Shown here: piece after piece, positions 22,188 to 28,869 of the stretch
Layout of the letters: every line of letters starts with the position of its first letter
Numbering within the stretch: the first letter of the stretch is position 1
Origin: Sorex araneus
Taxonomy: Eukaryota > Chordata > Mammalia > Eulipotyphla > Soricidae
Assembly: GCF_027595985.1 (NCBI RefSeq)
Contig: NC_073305.1
Coordinates: forward strand, 31,954,939 to 32,018,938
Direction of reading: 5' to 3'
DNA length: 64,000 nt
Program-made: the position numbers and the translations under genes
The notes under the pieces: model-generated
Told to the model about the DNA's origin: nothing
Databases searched by the model: none
Seen by the model: only the letters and a program-made list of their open reading frames with translations

Positions 22188-23173
22188 GGAAAAAATTGTC
22201 ATTAACTGTTGTTCCTTTTTTCTTTTTGCGTTACTTGGAGTTATCTTAAGATTGAATTTTCGGGGCTGGAGCGATAGCATAGCGGGTAGGGCATTTGCCT
22301 TGCACGTGGCCGACCTGGGTTCGAATCCCAGCATCCCATATGGTCCCCTGAGCACCACCAAGGGTAATTCCTGACTGCAGAGCCAGGAGTAACCCCTGTG
22401 CATTGCCAGGTGTGACCCAAAAAGCAAAAAAAAAAAAAGAAAGAAAGAAAAAGATTGAGTTTTCATGAGTATATTTTGTTTGTTCTGAGCGAAGGCGGCT
22501 TCAATGATCCATCCTCGGGAAGTGCCCCCCGAAGCCATCTTACTGGCAGTGTACCTTGAGCTGCAGAATGGTGAGTGAGCCTCGCTGGGGCCTAATGTTT
22601 CTCCCCGGAGGGGAAAGCTCAGTGCTGGAGACTTGCTTTGCGCCGATGAGGCCCTGGGCTGGATCCCTGGTGGGGGGCGGTGCCGGGCAGAAATGGGAAT
22701 TCTGACATCTGTTAAAGACAGGAGCCTTCAGATTCTTCTGAACAAAAAAGGGAGGGACGGTGAGATGATTCAGGAGGCTGAGGGCCCACACCTAGGGCCG
22801 TGCTCAAGGTTCCCATTGCCGGGCCAGCGGGGGGGGCGGGGGGGCACAGGGACGGAATCCAGTGGTAGAGCATTTGCTTGTCCCACCTTCTTAAATCAGA
22901 GCTCTCTGTGCTCCTGGGACAGGACGCCAGCCGCCAGCCTCCATCTGGGAGAGGGGCCCGCAGTTGGCCGGGTATGGTGGTTTTGTCGTCTGCCGTTTCG
23001 TAATAGGATGTGTTCTTACAGGTAACACCCAGCTGGCCTTACAGATCATCAAAAGGAACCAGCTGCTCCCCGCAGTGAAAACACTCTCTGAAATGAGAAA
23101 GAAGCCAGTGTTTCAGCCCGTCCACCCGATCCAGCCCATCCAAATGCCAGCATTCACTGTACAAAGAAAGTGA
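363..23173 (+). CDS. CNOT10: CNOT10, C-terminal 296 residues across eight exons (5' part outside window)
   Basis: CNOT10 is a non-enzymatic CCR4-NOT subunit; its TPR-type helical repeats pair with CNOT11 and dock on the N-terminal part of CNOT1, in the cytoplasm. The spliced frame is 363-536, 1608-1688, 11122-11235, 12886-13016, 15072-15107, 15299-15426, 22495-22570 and 23022-23173. All junctions have AG/GT ends and compatible phases. The 892 coding bases give 296 residues, a leading partial codon and a stop. Recognisable stretches include [35 protein letters not shown], the TPR-like [18 protein letters not shown] and the C-terminus MPAFTVQRK. The human protein is about 744 residues, so about 60 percent lies upstream. 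No frameshift or premature stop was seen. Identification rests on remembered family sequence and on synteny with TRIM71. Confidence 0.97.
537..1607 (+). other. CNOT10 intron, old SINE debris
   Basis: Holds degraded minus-strand SINE copies at about 1005-1134 and 1150-1287 and a plus-strand 3' SINE piece at 1460-1538. Positions 600-1000 are AT-rich unique sequence in which I see nothing further. Confidence 0.7.
1608..1688 (+). CDS. CNOT10: CNOT10 coding exon with tandem NAGNAG acceptor
   Basis: Encodes [26 protein letters not shown] after completing Ser from the previous exon. The acceptor is TTTAGCAG: cleavage after 1607 gives Ser-Ser-Lys and after 1610 gives Ser-Lys, both in frame. The donor is AAA/GTGAGT, close to consensus. 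At 81 nt with the same phase at both ends, the exon could be skipped without a frameshift. The product is a polar linker between TPR-like segments. Confidence 0.95.
2387..2563 (-). mobile_element. SINE type B
   Basis: Full-length, flanked by a perfect 17-bp TSD, TCTTTTATCTTGCTTTT, at 2370-2386 and 2564-2580. The head is damaged between the B-box and anticodon regions. Confidence 0.92.
2888..3045 (-). mobile_element. SINE, older copy with internal deletion
   Basis: Body shortened by about 25 bp, and ATTCC duplicated in the head. The next SINE was inserted at its head end. Confidence 0.88.
3058..3242 (-). mobile_element. SINE type A, abutting an older copy
   Basis: Long T(22) tail (A-tail on the minus strand), TSD CTATAACTT at 3049-3057 and 3243-3251. 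It landed exactly at the edge of the copy at 2888-3045. Confidence 0.92.
3280..3450 (-). mobile_element. SINE, diverged
   Basis: TSD AAATCCTAAC at 3270-3279 and 3451-3460 is still perfect although the body is diverged. Confidence 0.9.
3787..3964 (+). mobile_element. SINE type D
   Basis: Complete head with A-box and B-box, GCATGAGCCAGG body and an A11 tail. No clear TSD. Confidence 0.92.
5558..5748 (-). mobile_element. SINE type C with 17-bp TSD
   Basis: Low divergence, tail complement TTTTTGGTTTTTGGG, perfect TSD CTCAGAAAAATATTCTT at 5541-5557 and 5749-5765. Probably one of the younger insertions. Confidence 0.95.
5821..5966 (+). mobile_element. SINE lacking part of the A box
   Basis: TSD GAAATTAAGAGA at 5809-5820 and 5967-5978. 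The head reads GGGGCTGGAGCACAGCGGG, so seven bases including the start of the A box are missing, and the body is shortened. Confidence 0.92.
6598..6776 (+). mobile_element. SINE type A, well preserved
   Basis: Near-consensus copy with GTTCGATCCCCGGC, GAGTGCAAAGCC and GAGCATCGCTGGG. TSD CTTTTCTTTTCTTGG at 6585-6599 and 6777-6791. Confidence 0.95.
7021..7217 (-). mobile_element. SINE with long poly(T) end
   Basis: TSD TCCAACTCTT at 7011-7020 and 7218-7227, with a homopolymer of about 28 T interrupted once. The anticodon region differs from consensus. Confidence 0.92.
8892..9050 (+). mobile_element. SINE whose tail became a microsatellite
   Basis: The body ends at CCAGGTGTGA and passes directly into a GGGA/GGAA array, with no ordinary AAAAAG tail left. 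Confidence 0.88.
9051..9173 (+). repeat. (GGGA)n-(GGAA)n microsatellite
   Basis: About 120 bp of tetranucleotide repeat, the first half mainly GGGA and the second half uninterrupted GGAA, growing from the 3' end of the SINE at 8892-9050. Confidence 0.97.
9392..9566 (+). mobile_element. SINE type B with 18-bp TSD
   Basis: Perfect TSD AAGAATAACTCTACCTCA at 9374-9391 and 9567-9584, and a mixed AAAAAGAAAAAG tail. Confidence 0.95.
9774..10633. mobile_element. Three diverged full-length SINEs (-, +, +)
   Basis: Copies at 9774-9942 (-), 9984-10158 (+) and 10455-10633 (+). All keep recognisable A and B boxes. The last has a C-rich tail before its A run. Confidence 0.85.
10677..10848 (-). mobile_element. 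SINE type B
   Basis: TSD TCATTCTGAT at 10667-10676 and 10849-10858. Head close to consensus, ending 273 nt before a CNOT10 exon. Confidence 0.93.
11122..11235 (+). CDS. CNOT10: CNOT10 coding exon, TPR helix pair
   Basis: Encodes [20 protein letters not shown], then [17 protein letters not shown]. The acceptor TTGTCTTCCAG and the donor GAA/GTACGT are both good. The spacing of small residues (A-Y-V-A-L-A-L-G-D, then A-L-N-H-A) is typical of a TPR helix A/B pair. It is 114 nt with symmetric phase. Introns of 9.4 kb upstream and 1.65 kb downstream are full of SINEs. Confidence 0.97.
11236..12885 (+). other. CNOT10 intron with SINEs and pyrimidine tract
   Basis: Minus-strand SINE at 11476-11658. 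Plus-strand diverged copies at 12171-12265 (the body may resume to about 12397 after an insertion), at 12421-12500 (an older tRNA-like head, TTGGCTCAGTGACAGAGC, unlike the main family) and at 12530-12694. Nothing else recognised. Confidence 0.75.
11684..11890 (+). repeat. CT-rich low-complexity tract
   Basis: About 200 bp of CCTT/CCCT/CTCT repeats on the + strand ending in T12, directly after the minus-strand SINE at 11476-11658. Confidence 0.95.
12886..13016 (+). CDS. CNOT10: CNOT10 coding exon, TPR helix pair, weak donor
   Basis: Encodes [20 protein letters not shown], then [23 protein letters not shown]. The acceptor is CATTTTAG after a long T tract. The donor is AAG/GTTAAT, off consensus at +3 and +5, the weakest donor of the gene in this window. 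Phase changes from 2 to 1, so skipping this exon alone would shift the frame. Confidence 0.96.
13246..13314 (+). repeat. (GGAT)n microsatellite
   Basis: About 17 uninterrupted GGAT units, preceded by 45 bp of degenerate GATA-type repeat from 13201. Confidence 0.97.
14363..14561 (-). mobile_element. SINE, lower member of a two-insertion stack
   Basis: Diverged copy flanked by TTCTGGTGTCTTTT at 14349-14362 and TTCTGATGTCTTTT at 14562-14575. The second flank is also the left flank of the next SINE. Confidence 0.88.
14576..14736 (-). mobile_element. SINE type D, upper member of the stack
   Basis: Tail complement TTTG followed by G9. Flanks TGATGTCTTTT (14565-14575) and TGATATCTTTT (14739-14749). 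Part of the head is deleted (TCGTGCAGCGCCC). Confidence 0.88.
15072..15107 (+). CDS. CNOT10: CNOT10 36-nt mini-exon
   Basis: A 12-codon exon reading [12 protein letters not shown] between split codons, with acceptor TTCTCTGCGTAG and donor CCT/GTGAGT. It is too small to be seen as an ORF and is found by frame continuity with both neighbours and by match to the family sequence (human reads close to SDKGENEAMES). Phase is symmetric, so inclusion or skipping keeps the frame. The segment is acidic and probably a flexible loop. Confidence 0.93.
15299..15426 (+). CDS. CNOT10: CNOT10 coding exon with TPR motif
   Basis: Encodes [20 protein letters not shown], then [22 protein letters not shown]. It holds the clearest TPR signature in the window: N-L-G-S-A-Y followed by Y-D-K-A-R-K-C-L. 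The acceptor is TTTCACCGCAG and the donor CAG/GTGAGT is perfect. Only 191 nt of intron separate it from the mini-exon. Confidence 0.97.
15941..16114 (+). mobile_element. SINE type D, well preserved
   Basis: TSD of A8TTGTT at 15928-15940 and 16115-16127, a typical A-rich L1-endonuclease-like target. The tail reads C4A13GC. Confidence 0.94.
16225..16320 (+). mobile_element. LINE-like 3' end, old copy
   Basis: TGTTGGAACATTATATGC, then AATATTGTAAATTACATTGC and an ATAAA end. It aligns by eye with the younger 3' ends at 32.1 and 43.4 kb (CGAACATTGTATGAGGGAAA, then GTGTAAATCTG). Confidence 0.65.
16497..16623 (+). mobile_element. SINE with internal body deletion
   Basis: Consensus head, then CCCCCAAGCATCACTGGGTG: about 45 bp of body between the two GAGCA-like motifs is missing, perhaps by recombination between those short repeats. 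Confidence 0.92.
16799..17616 (+). mobile_element. Head-to-tail cluster of five plus-strand SINEs
   Basis: Copies at 16799-16966, 16976-17045 (head only), 17075-17241, 17250-17402 and 17452-17616, all in the sense direction, separated by 10-50 bp and all moderately diverged. Confidence 0.88.
19405..19765 (+). mobile_element. Old SINE split by a younger one
   Basis: The host SINE runs 19405-19489 and resumes at 19682. Removing the inserted copy and one TSD restores a single old SINE body ending in GTGTGACCCAAAAACAAAAC. Confidence 0.92.
19490..19663 (+). mobile_element. SINE nested in an older SINE
   Basis: Perfect 18-bp TSD AACATACAGTCCCCCAGG at 19472-19489 and 19664-19681. Near-consensus head and GAGCATCGCT body, so clearly younger than its host. 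Confidence 0.95.
20472..20890 (+). mobile_element. LINE-like 3' fragment with TSD, carrying a SINE in its tail
   Basis: A 5'-truncated fragment (20472-20700) ends ATTCACTAATTAAAAATTT plus an A run. An 18-bp perfect TSD, AAAGATGCGGTGGTGTCC, flanks the whole unit (20454-20471 and 20891-20908), showing target-primed insertion. The SINE at 20701-20880 later entered its A-rich tail. Confidence 0.88.
20701..20880 (+). mobile_element. SINE type C inside a LINE tail
   Basis: Near-consensus type C (GTGAAGAGCC, then CCAAAAACCAAAA), flanked by A-rich LINE tail on both sides. Confidence 0.94.
21470..21554 (+). repeat. 16-bp direct repeat flanking a 53-bp insert
   Basis: AAGAATTTGTTATGGA at 21470-21485 and 21539-21554. 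The insert between them ends in GAAAAAAAG. It looks like a short retroposed piece of unrecognised origin. Confidence 0.8.
21703..21790 (+). repeat. (A)n-(TA)n-(CA)n microsatellite
   Basis: A13 followed by TA runs and about ten CA units, growing from the A tail of a diverged SINE at 21560-21714. Confidence 0.93.
22141..22187 (+). repeat. (TTTC)n microsatellite
   Basis: About eleven TTTC units directly after the SINE at 21970-22137. Confidence 0.96.
22262..22450 (+). mobile_element. SINE inserted 44 nt upstream of a CNOT10 exon
   Basis: Low-divergence type B/C copy with an A13 then (GAAA)n tail. TSD AAGATTGA[A/G]TTTTC at 22248-22261 and 22451-22464. Only 44 nt of original intron remain before the exon at 22495. 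Confidence 0.95.
22495..22570 (+). CDS. CNOT10: CNOT10 penultimate coding exon
   Basis: Encodes [20 protein letters not shown], then LELQN, ending one base into a Gly codon. The donor ATG/GTGAGT is strong. The acceptor region is poor: TGTTCTGAGCGAAG has purines just upstream and A at -3. A SINE ends only 44 nt upstream. At 76 nt, skipping would shift the frame. Confidence 0.95.
22571..23021 (+). other. Last CNOT10 intron
   Basis: 451 nt with two or three very old tRNA-like heads (about 22617-22680 and 22845-22900, the latter with AATCCAGTGGTAGAGCATTT) and a G-rich run near 22828-22842. No well-preserved SINE. Confidence 0.65.
23022..23173 (+). CDS. CNOT10: CNOT10 terminal coding exon and stop
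   Basis: Encodes [20 protein letters not shown], then [20 protein letters not shown] and MPAFTVQRK, followed by TGA at 23171-23173. The acceptor is GTTCTTACAG. The last TPR-like helix is followed by a Pro/Gln/His-rich tail. From memory the human tail has one more Thr (AFTTVQRK), a possible one-codon difference. Confidence 0.97.
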
Positions 23174-23258
23174 TCTTTTCTAGGTTCCTCACGGAAAACT
23201 GTTACCTGAGACCCAGGGGAGTGTTCACAGGCCTTTTCAGTTGTATCAGAGCAAAGTG

Positions 23259-23264
23259 AATAAA
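23259..23264 (+). promoter_or_regulatory. Proximal poly(A) signal AATAAA
   Basis: Canonical hexamer 86 nt after the stop codon. Use would give a very short 3' UTR. No strong GT-rich element follows closely, so it may be secondary to the distal signal. Confidence 0.55.
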
Positions 23265-23444
23265 GAATGATGACTGCGAGGTTCAAAGGCACAATTTTGA
23301 ATCAATTCTAACCCCTGATTTTTTTTTGCCAGAAGCTTAAAATTAAGGATGCACAAATCCATTTCAGTCTGTTTTTCTCTAATCTTGTCTTTAATCTTTA
23401 CTATTAATTTTGAATCATTATACAATGTATTTGTGTCATGGGCA

Positions 23445-23450
23445 ATTAAA
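23445..23450 (+). promoter_or_regulatory. Distal poly(A) signal ATTAAA
   Basis: Common variant hexamer followed within 20-50 nt by T/GT-rich sequence (TCTGTTGTATAAT, then a T-rich run), and preceded by ACAATGTATTTG, which contains a TGTA motif. It is the likelier main 3' end. Confidence 0.6.
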
Positions 23451-24624
23451 ACATGGTCTTACCAGAACTCTGTTGTATAATACATTTTCTTATAACTATT
23501 GTTTTTCTGGATTTTTGGTTTTATTCATTTCTATTGGTTTTGGGCCACACATGTAGGGCTTATTCCTGGCTCTGTGCTCAGGGAGCACCCCTGAGAGGCT
23601 CAGGGGTCCAAAGGGGGTGCCAGGGATCAAACCCAGGTCAGCTGCATGCAAGGCAAATGCCCTCCCAGCTGTCCTATTGCTCCAGACCCCTCCTGTAACT
23701 AACTGTATCATCTGAGATTTTGTGTGTTCCATTTTGGGGGGCGTGGAAGGATAGTGGTTGGCACCACATTCAGTGATGTTCAGGGACATTTCTAGTGTTC
23801 AGGGGTCACTATTGGCTGCAGTTCCGGGCATCAGACTGGGGTTGGCCACATGTAAGATAAGCTTACCTCACCCTGTACTCTCCAGCTTTGGTGTTCTAAA
23901 TTTTGCCATTGCTTTTTGCTGTGCCAGGGATAAAATTCTGGGTCTCATACAAGCTCACCATGCTCTCTCCCACTGCTCTCTAGCCCAACCCTGAGATAAA
24001 CATTTGAAAATTTGACAGGAACTGGAGAGATAGTTCATGCATTCATTACCATCCATGCGGTGCACCCGAGTTCTATCCTGGGGACCCCAAATACCGCCCC
24101 CAGTCCCTGCCAGGAATGATCTCCGAGCACTGCCAAGTGTAGCTCAAAAACAAACCAAATTGACAGGGCTGGAGAACTAGCACAGCAAGTAGGGCACCTG
24201 CCTTACATAGGGCTAACTCTGAACACCACTGGGTAAGGACATACCTCCCCCACCCAGGGCCTTCCCCTCCCCCCAAGTAAAAATGAGAGGAGCCAGAGAA
24301 GTAATGCAAAGGCCTGAGAACGTGCTTCATGTATGAGAGGATGGGGGGGTTGAACCTTAGCGTCTCATGGTCTCCCAAGTACACCAACAGTTACCTCCAA
24401 GTACCTCCAAAGCATGGCCCCAGAACCTAAAATACAAAGTATGTCTTGTAGATTGATCAGTTTCCCATTTAGGACTATCCCTTGCTGTCTCTGTCCCCAT
24501 ATTCTGGGGGCCTTCCTGGCCGTACTTACAGCTGTTCCCTGAGTTCTCTCGGACACAGTCCAGGCAGTGCTCTCTGGGGACCTTGTGCTGGGGAAGCAAC
24601 CGCAGGGCCCCCTCAGTCAATCCC

Positions 24625-24825
24625 TGGTGGCTGGCGTGTGGCTCACTGGCAGAGCCACACATATATGAGTGCATATATGAGACCCTGGGTTTGACTCCCA
24701 ATACAGCATGGTGCCCTGAGCACGGCTGGGAGTGCTCCTGAGCACGGCTGGGAGTGCTCCTGAGCACTGAGCCAGGAAAAGCCCCAAAGCACTGCCAAGG
24801 TGTGCTTCGAAACAGGAAAAAAATC
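24625..24825 (+). mobile_element. SINE with internal 22-bp tandem duplication
   Basis: The body segment starting CTGAGCACGGCTGGGAGTG occurs twice back to back (24716-24737 and 24738-24759). Confidence 0.85.
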
Positions 24826-25602
24826 TAAATAAACTTTTTTGTTGATAAAGTAACAAATTGCTTTCATTTTTTCCCGCCGTTTCTTATTTCCCGATGACCT
24901 GCTGTTTGTCAGGTCATCCTCTCTGCTAGCTCACGTGATTCTAACTATCCTAAAGGCTTCTGGTTTTCGTGTCAGCGTCCAAGTTAGTGCTCTGCTGAGC
25001 TGTGCTCGCCATCCCTTGCTAAAGAGTTTTAATTGCGGGTTTTAGAGGTGGCACAGACGGTGCCCGGGAACTGCTTACTCCCCACTCGAGCTCAGGGCTC
25101 ACTCCCAATTGAATCCGGAGCCTCTGCGTGGACGTGTGTCCACTCGGGCCCTTTGAGTCATCTCTCTGGCTCCACTAAAAGGTTGGGTTTTGTTTTAAGA
25201 TTTTTTTTTGGGGGGGGTCTCGGGCCAGCGGGGAAGTACACAGTAGCGATGCTCAGGGGTTACTCCTGGCAGGCTCTCGGGACCATATGGAAGGTGGGGT
25301 CAGCCATGTGCAAGACAGACGCCCTACCTGCAGTACTATCTTTCCAGCCCCTCCACTAACAGGGTTTAGCCTTTCGTTCTTATTTGGGGGCCATACCCAG
25401 CGGTGCTAAAGGTCTCGGTCTGCCTCAGAGCTCTGGGGACCATGTGCCAGGGACAGAACCTGCACTTCCTGTAGGCACAGCCCATTCTCGGCCTCTGAGC
25501 TTTCCACGGGCACAGCCCACACAGTCACTGAGCTCCCCACAGTCATAGCCCACCTCGGCTACTAAGCTCCCTTCAGCACCCTAGAAGGTTACATTTTTAG
25601 TT

Positions 25603-25950
25603 TGGGGGCCAAAGCAGTAGTCCAGCAGATGGGTGCTCGCTTTGCATGCAGTCACCCTGATTTAATTTCCCAGTATCCCATAAGGTCCCCTGAGCACCGC
25701 CAGGAGTGATCCCAGAGTGCAGGGCCAGGAGTAAGCTCTGTGTAAAGTGGGGGCTGGAGCGATAGCACAGTTGGGTTGGGTGTTTGCCTTGCACGCAGCC
25801 GACCCGGGTTCGATTCCCAGCATCCCAGATGGTCCCCTGAGCACCACAAGGAGTGATTCCTGAGTGCATGAGCCAGGAGTATCCCCTGTGCATCACCAGG
25901 TGTGACCCAAATAGGGAAAAAAAAAAGTGTGGCCCAGCCCCTCAAAAAAA
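25603..25950 (+). mobile_element. Old SINE interrupted by type D SINE
   Basis: Host 25603-25749 resumes at 25930 (TGGCCCAGCCCCTC, then A8). The inserted copy 25750-25923 is near consensus and flanked by a short AAAGTG duplication (25744-25749 and 25924-25929). Confidence 0.87.
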
Positions 25951-26515
25951 ATTTTTTTTTTCAAAAAATTTTTTTTCTTTAGTCTTTTTTGTTTTGTTTT
26001 GTTTTTACAGTTTGTTTTGTTTTGTTTTTACAGTTTGGTTTGGCGGGTTTTGTTTTTAGGTTTTGGAGCCACACTTGATGGTGCTCGGGGTCCTGGCTTG
26101 AGGCCTGGGACTCTCCTGGTGCCTTCAACGGAACCTGAGCCCTCTATTGTAAGGCACGTGCCAGCCCTCAGCTGTCCAGACCCTCACCAAAAGCTCTTAT
26201 TTGGGGATAGAGAGATAGGACCGGGTTCAATCCCTGGCACCACATAAGGTCCCCCAAGCCCCACCAGCAGTGATCCTCGAGCACCTTGGGTGTGCCTCGC
26301 CTCCCACCCCCAAATTAAAGGAAATAGTGGGTTTTATTTGGGGGTGGTACTTGGGGGGGCTTTAGGACCACACCCAGTGGTACTCAGTTGCCATTCCTAG
26401 TTCTGTGCTCGGAAGTGATCTAGCATGCTCGGTGGACCATGTGCAGAGATGGGGGCTAAACCTGTATCAGCAAGTGCCTCCACCACGCTCCCCCTCAGGC
26501 CCACGCTGAAAGGCT

Positions 26516-26825
26516 TGAAGCAGAGCTGGACAGATAAGACAAGGGCGAACACTCGACCTGCACGGGCCAGAACCATAGCACAGAAGTAAGTTTCTTGCCT
26601 TCCACGCCCACAACCTGGGTTCGATCCCCAGCATGCTACAGGTCCCCTGAGCACTGCCAGGTGTGATTTCTGAGGAGTGCAAAACCCCTGAGCATCTCCG
26701 GGTGTGGCCCCAAAACAACAGACTCGACTTGCAGCCCAGCCCAGTTTTATTCTCAGTGTTATATGGTGCCCCTAGCAGAGAGCCCAGAGGAACCCGCAGC
26801 ACTTCCAGGTGTGGCACAAACACAC
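26516..26825 (+). mobile_element. Old SINE interrupted by another SINE
   Basis: Inserted copy about 26562-26718, flanked by ACACTCGACCTGCA and AGACTCGACTTGCA. The host body then continues to GTGTGGCACAAACACAC near 26825. Confidence 0.78.
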
Positions 26826-27299
26826 GCACTCCACACACACTGATGGCCACCGATGTTCCCTGCGTCGTCCTTCCGTCTTCCCCTTTGCATACCGTGTCTC
26901 CGTAAGGACTTGCCTGTCGGTGCCAGGGTCACTGTTGACCTCCAACCCACAGCATCCCGTGGGCTCAGGGACGGCTCAACAGAATAAGCTCTCCCTTGCC
27001 GGCGTGAGGCTATGGGTTTGACCCCCAGTGCCACCCCATGCACTCAGCGTGAAGCCTGTGGCTCGCCCTCCGGGACCACAGGGCTGCCACGGAACGTGGT
27101 CACTGGCACATGGCCGTCACCGCCGTGTCACGGGGTGAACCTCTCTCTCCCCTTCCCTCTGCTTCTGCCAAGGCGGGGGACACACACATCAGGCTTGAGG
27201 TGCTCCCCAGAGTTTGTGCTGCACCCACATGTGCTCACCAGAGGTCGAAGTCCCTGGCCTCACTCATCTGTTTAGTTACAGGGCTTGCTGGGGTCGCAC

Positions 27300-27786
27300 C
27301 TTTTCTTTGTCTTCTGTTGGGGCCATACTCCCCGGCGCTCAGGGCTCACTCTTGGTGATGGGGAGGTATGTGTAGTGCTGGAAGGGGAACCAGGGCGCAT
27401 GCAAGGCAAGCGCTTCACCTCTGTACTGCCTGTCTCTCCCGCTGCTTTTTTCTTTTCTGTTTTGGGGCCACACCCAGTGATGCTCAAGGGGTAACTGCTG
27501 GCTCTGCACTCAGGAATTACTCTGGGCAGTGCTCTGGGAGCCACATGGGATGCCAGGGATTAAACCCTGGTCGGCCACGTGCAAGGCCAGCGTTCTACCC
27601 TCTGTACTATTGCTCCAGCCTCTTCTGCCTCCCTTTTCCCTTTGTGTGGGGGTCATACCCAGCGGTGCTCAGGAATCAGTGCTCAGGGATCACTCCTGGC
27701 AGTGGTTGAGAGGCATATACAGTGCTGGGGCTCAGACGGGGGCATGATGCGAGGCAAGTGCCTAAACTCCAGTAATGTCTCTGCAG
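27300..27786 (-). mobile_element. Run of three minus-strand SINEs
   Basis: Copies at 27300-27442, 27445-27620 and 27640-27786 in the same direction with gaps under 20 bp. The middle one is best preserved. Confidence 0.85.
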
Positions 27787-28490
27787 ACCTCTAGTCCAGC
27801 CAAATGCTGCCCGCATCCATGCCAGTGACCTGCGGTGTGCCCCCCACTTCCTCCCGCTCCACCCCTGCTTGCCCTCCAACATTTCTTTCCTGACGTCATG
27901 GCCCCCTTCCCAGACAGCACGGCCTCCTGTTTCCACAGCCCCTTCCCTGACCACTTCCCTGGGAGCATCGTCTGGACTCTACCCATCGCTCAGCTGGTGG
28001 CTCCTAACTTTAGGCCGAGTGTGATGAAAATGAAGTGATAGGGGAGGAGGGGAGCAATGTGGAGCGGAGGTCCCCGAGCAGGTCCCTGAGCCCCGCCAGG
28101 AGTGATTCCTGAGTGCAGAGCCAGGAGTAGGCCCTGAGCACTGCGACGTGTGGCCCCAAAACAGAAATAATAATATCACGGGCAAGAGCTGATGTTTTGC
28201 ATGTGGAAAGCAATCGCCAGCATCACTTGGTCTCCACAAGTACCAGCAGGGGTGACTCCTGAGCACCTCCAGGTGTGGCTCCCAAACCAAAAAAAAAATA
28301 GTTTTCCGTCTCTTTGGTTTGGGGGCCACACACAAAGAGCTCAGGGTCTGTTCCGGGCTCTGGGCTCAGCAGTGACCCCTGGCCGTGTGGTGCCGGGTGG
28401 GGAGTGGGATTGGGGAGTCAAACCAGGGCCCCTGACTGCCTTTCTGTCCCCTTGGCAAACTTTTCACCCTCCTCATGGTCTGTGCAAGCG

Positions 28491-28518
28491 CGGTGGGCAC
28501 CGGTGTGGACGGGCACGG

Positions 28519-28554
<36 letters not shown>

Positions 28555-28592
28555 ATGGATGGTGCGGTGGACACCGGTGTGGACGGGCATGG

Positions 28593-28629
<37 letters not shown>

Positions 28630-28664
28630 GATGGCACGGTGGGCACCGGTGTGGACGGGCACGG

Positions 28665-28717
<53 letters not shown>

Positions 28718-28723
28718 GATGGC
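28491..28723 (+). repeat. Three-copy minisatellite containing (GT)n arrays
   Basis: Units at 28491-28564, 28565-28636 and 28637-28723. Each starts CGGTGG[G/A]CACCGGTGTGGA, passes through CGGGCAYGGCT, then a GT array of different length, and ends TATGGATGG. Confidence 0.93.
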
Positions 28724-28869
28724 TCCAGATGAACTGCGCTGAGGTTTGGGTGGTATTAACTTTGCAGGTCGCCTCCGCAGCGTGTCGGCACACACTTCCT
28801 TCCCGGTGGGGACTGGAAGTTACCCACGGTAACTCCCAGGCTCCCAGGGTCCCTGGGCCTGGCGGGTTC

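Larger units (their letters stand above)
15427..22494 (+). other. CNOT10 7-kb intron, SINE and LINE rich
   Basis: Further diverged SINEs lie at 15470-15596 (+), 15671-15842 (-), 16332-16442 (-), 16688-16772 (+, an older tRNA-like type), 18199-18373 (+), 18957-19060 (+, doubtful), 20001-20143 (+), 20155-20308 (+), 20928-21060 (+), 21310-21454 (+), 21560-21714 (+) and 21970-22137 (+). Positions 17617-18198 and 18374-18956 are unique sequence with no recognised feature. Confidence 0.75.
23174..23470 (+). other. CNOT10: CNOT10 3' UTR (3' edge approximate)
   Basis: About 300 nt of AT-rich, SINE-free sequence between the stop codon and a likely cleavage region downstream of ATTAAA. The absence of SINE sequence here, in a window otherwise saturated with it, fits selection on the transcript end. 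The exact cleavage site cannot be read from sequence. Confidence 0.8.
23471..28490. other. Intergenic, SINE-saturated, after CNOT10
   Basis: Diverged copies not listed elsewhere: 23535-23690 (-), 23755-23886 (-), 23915-23987 (-), 24017-24160 (+), 24165-24285 (+), 24290-24440 (+), 25080-25175 (-, doubtful), 25201-25350 (-), 25380-25500 (-), 26055-26190 (-), 26201-26322 (+), 26334-26503 (-), 26960-27100 (+, doubtful), 28075-28164 (+), 28178-28299 (+) and 28315-28452 (-). Positions 27787-28070 are unique pyrimidine-rich sequence. No gene seen. Confidence 0.75.
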
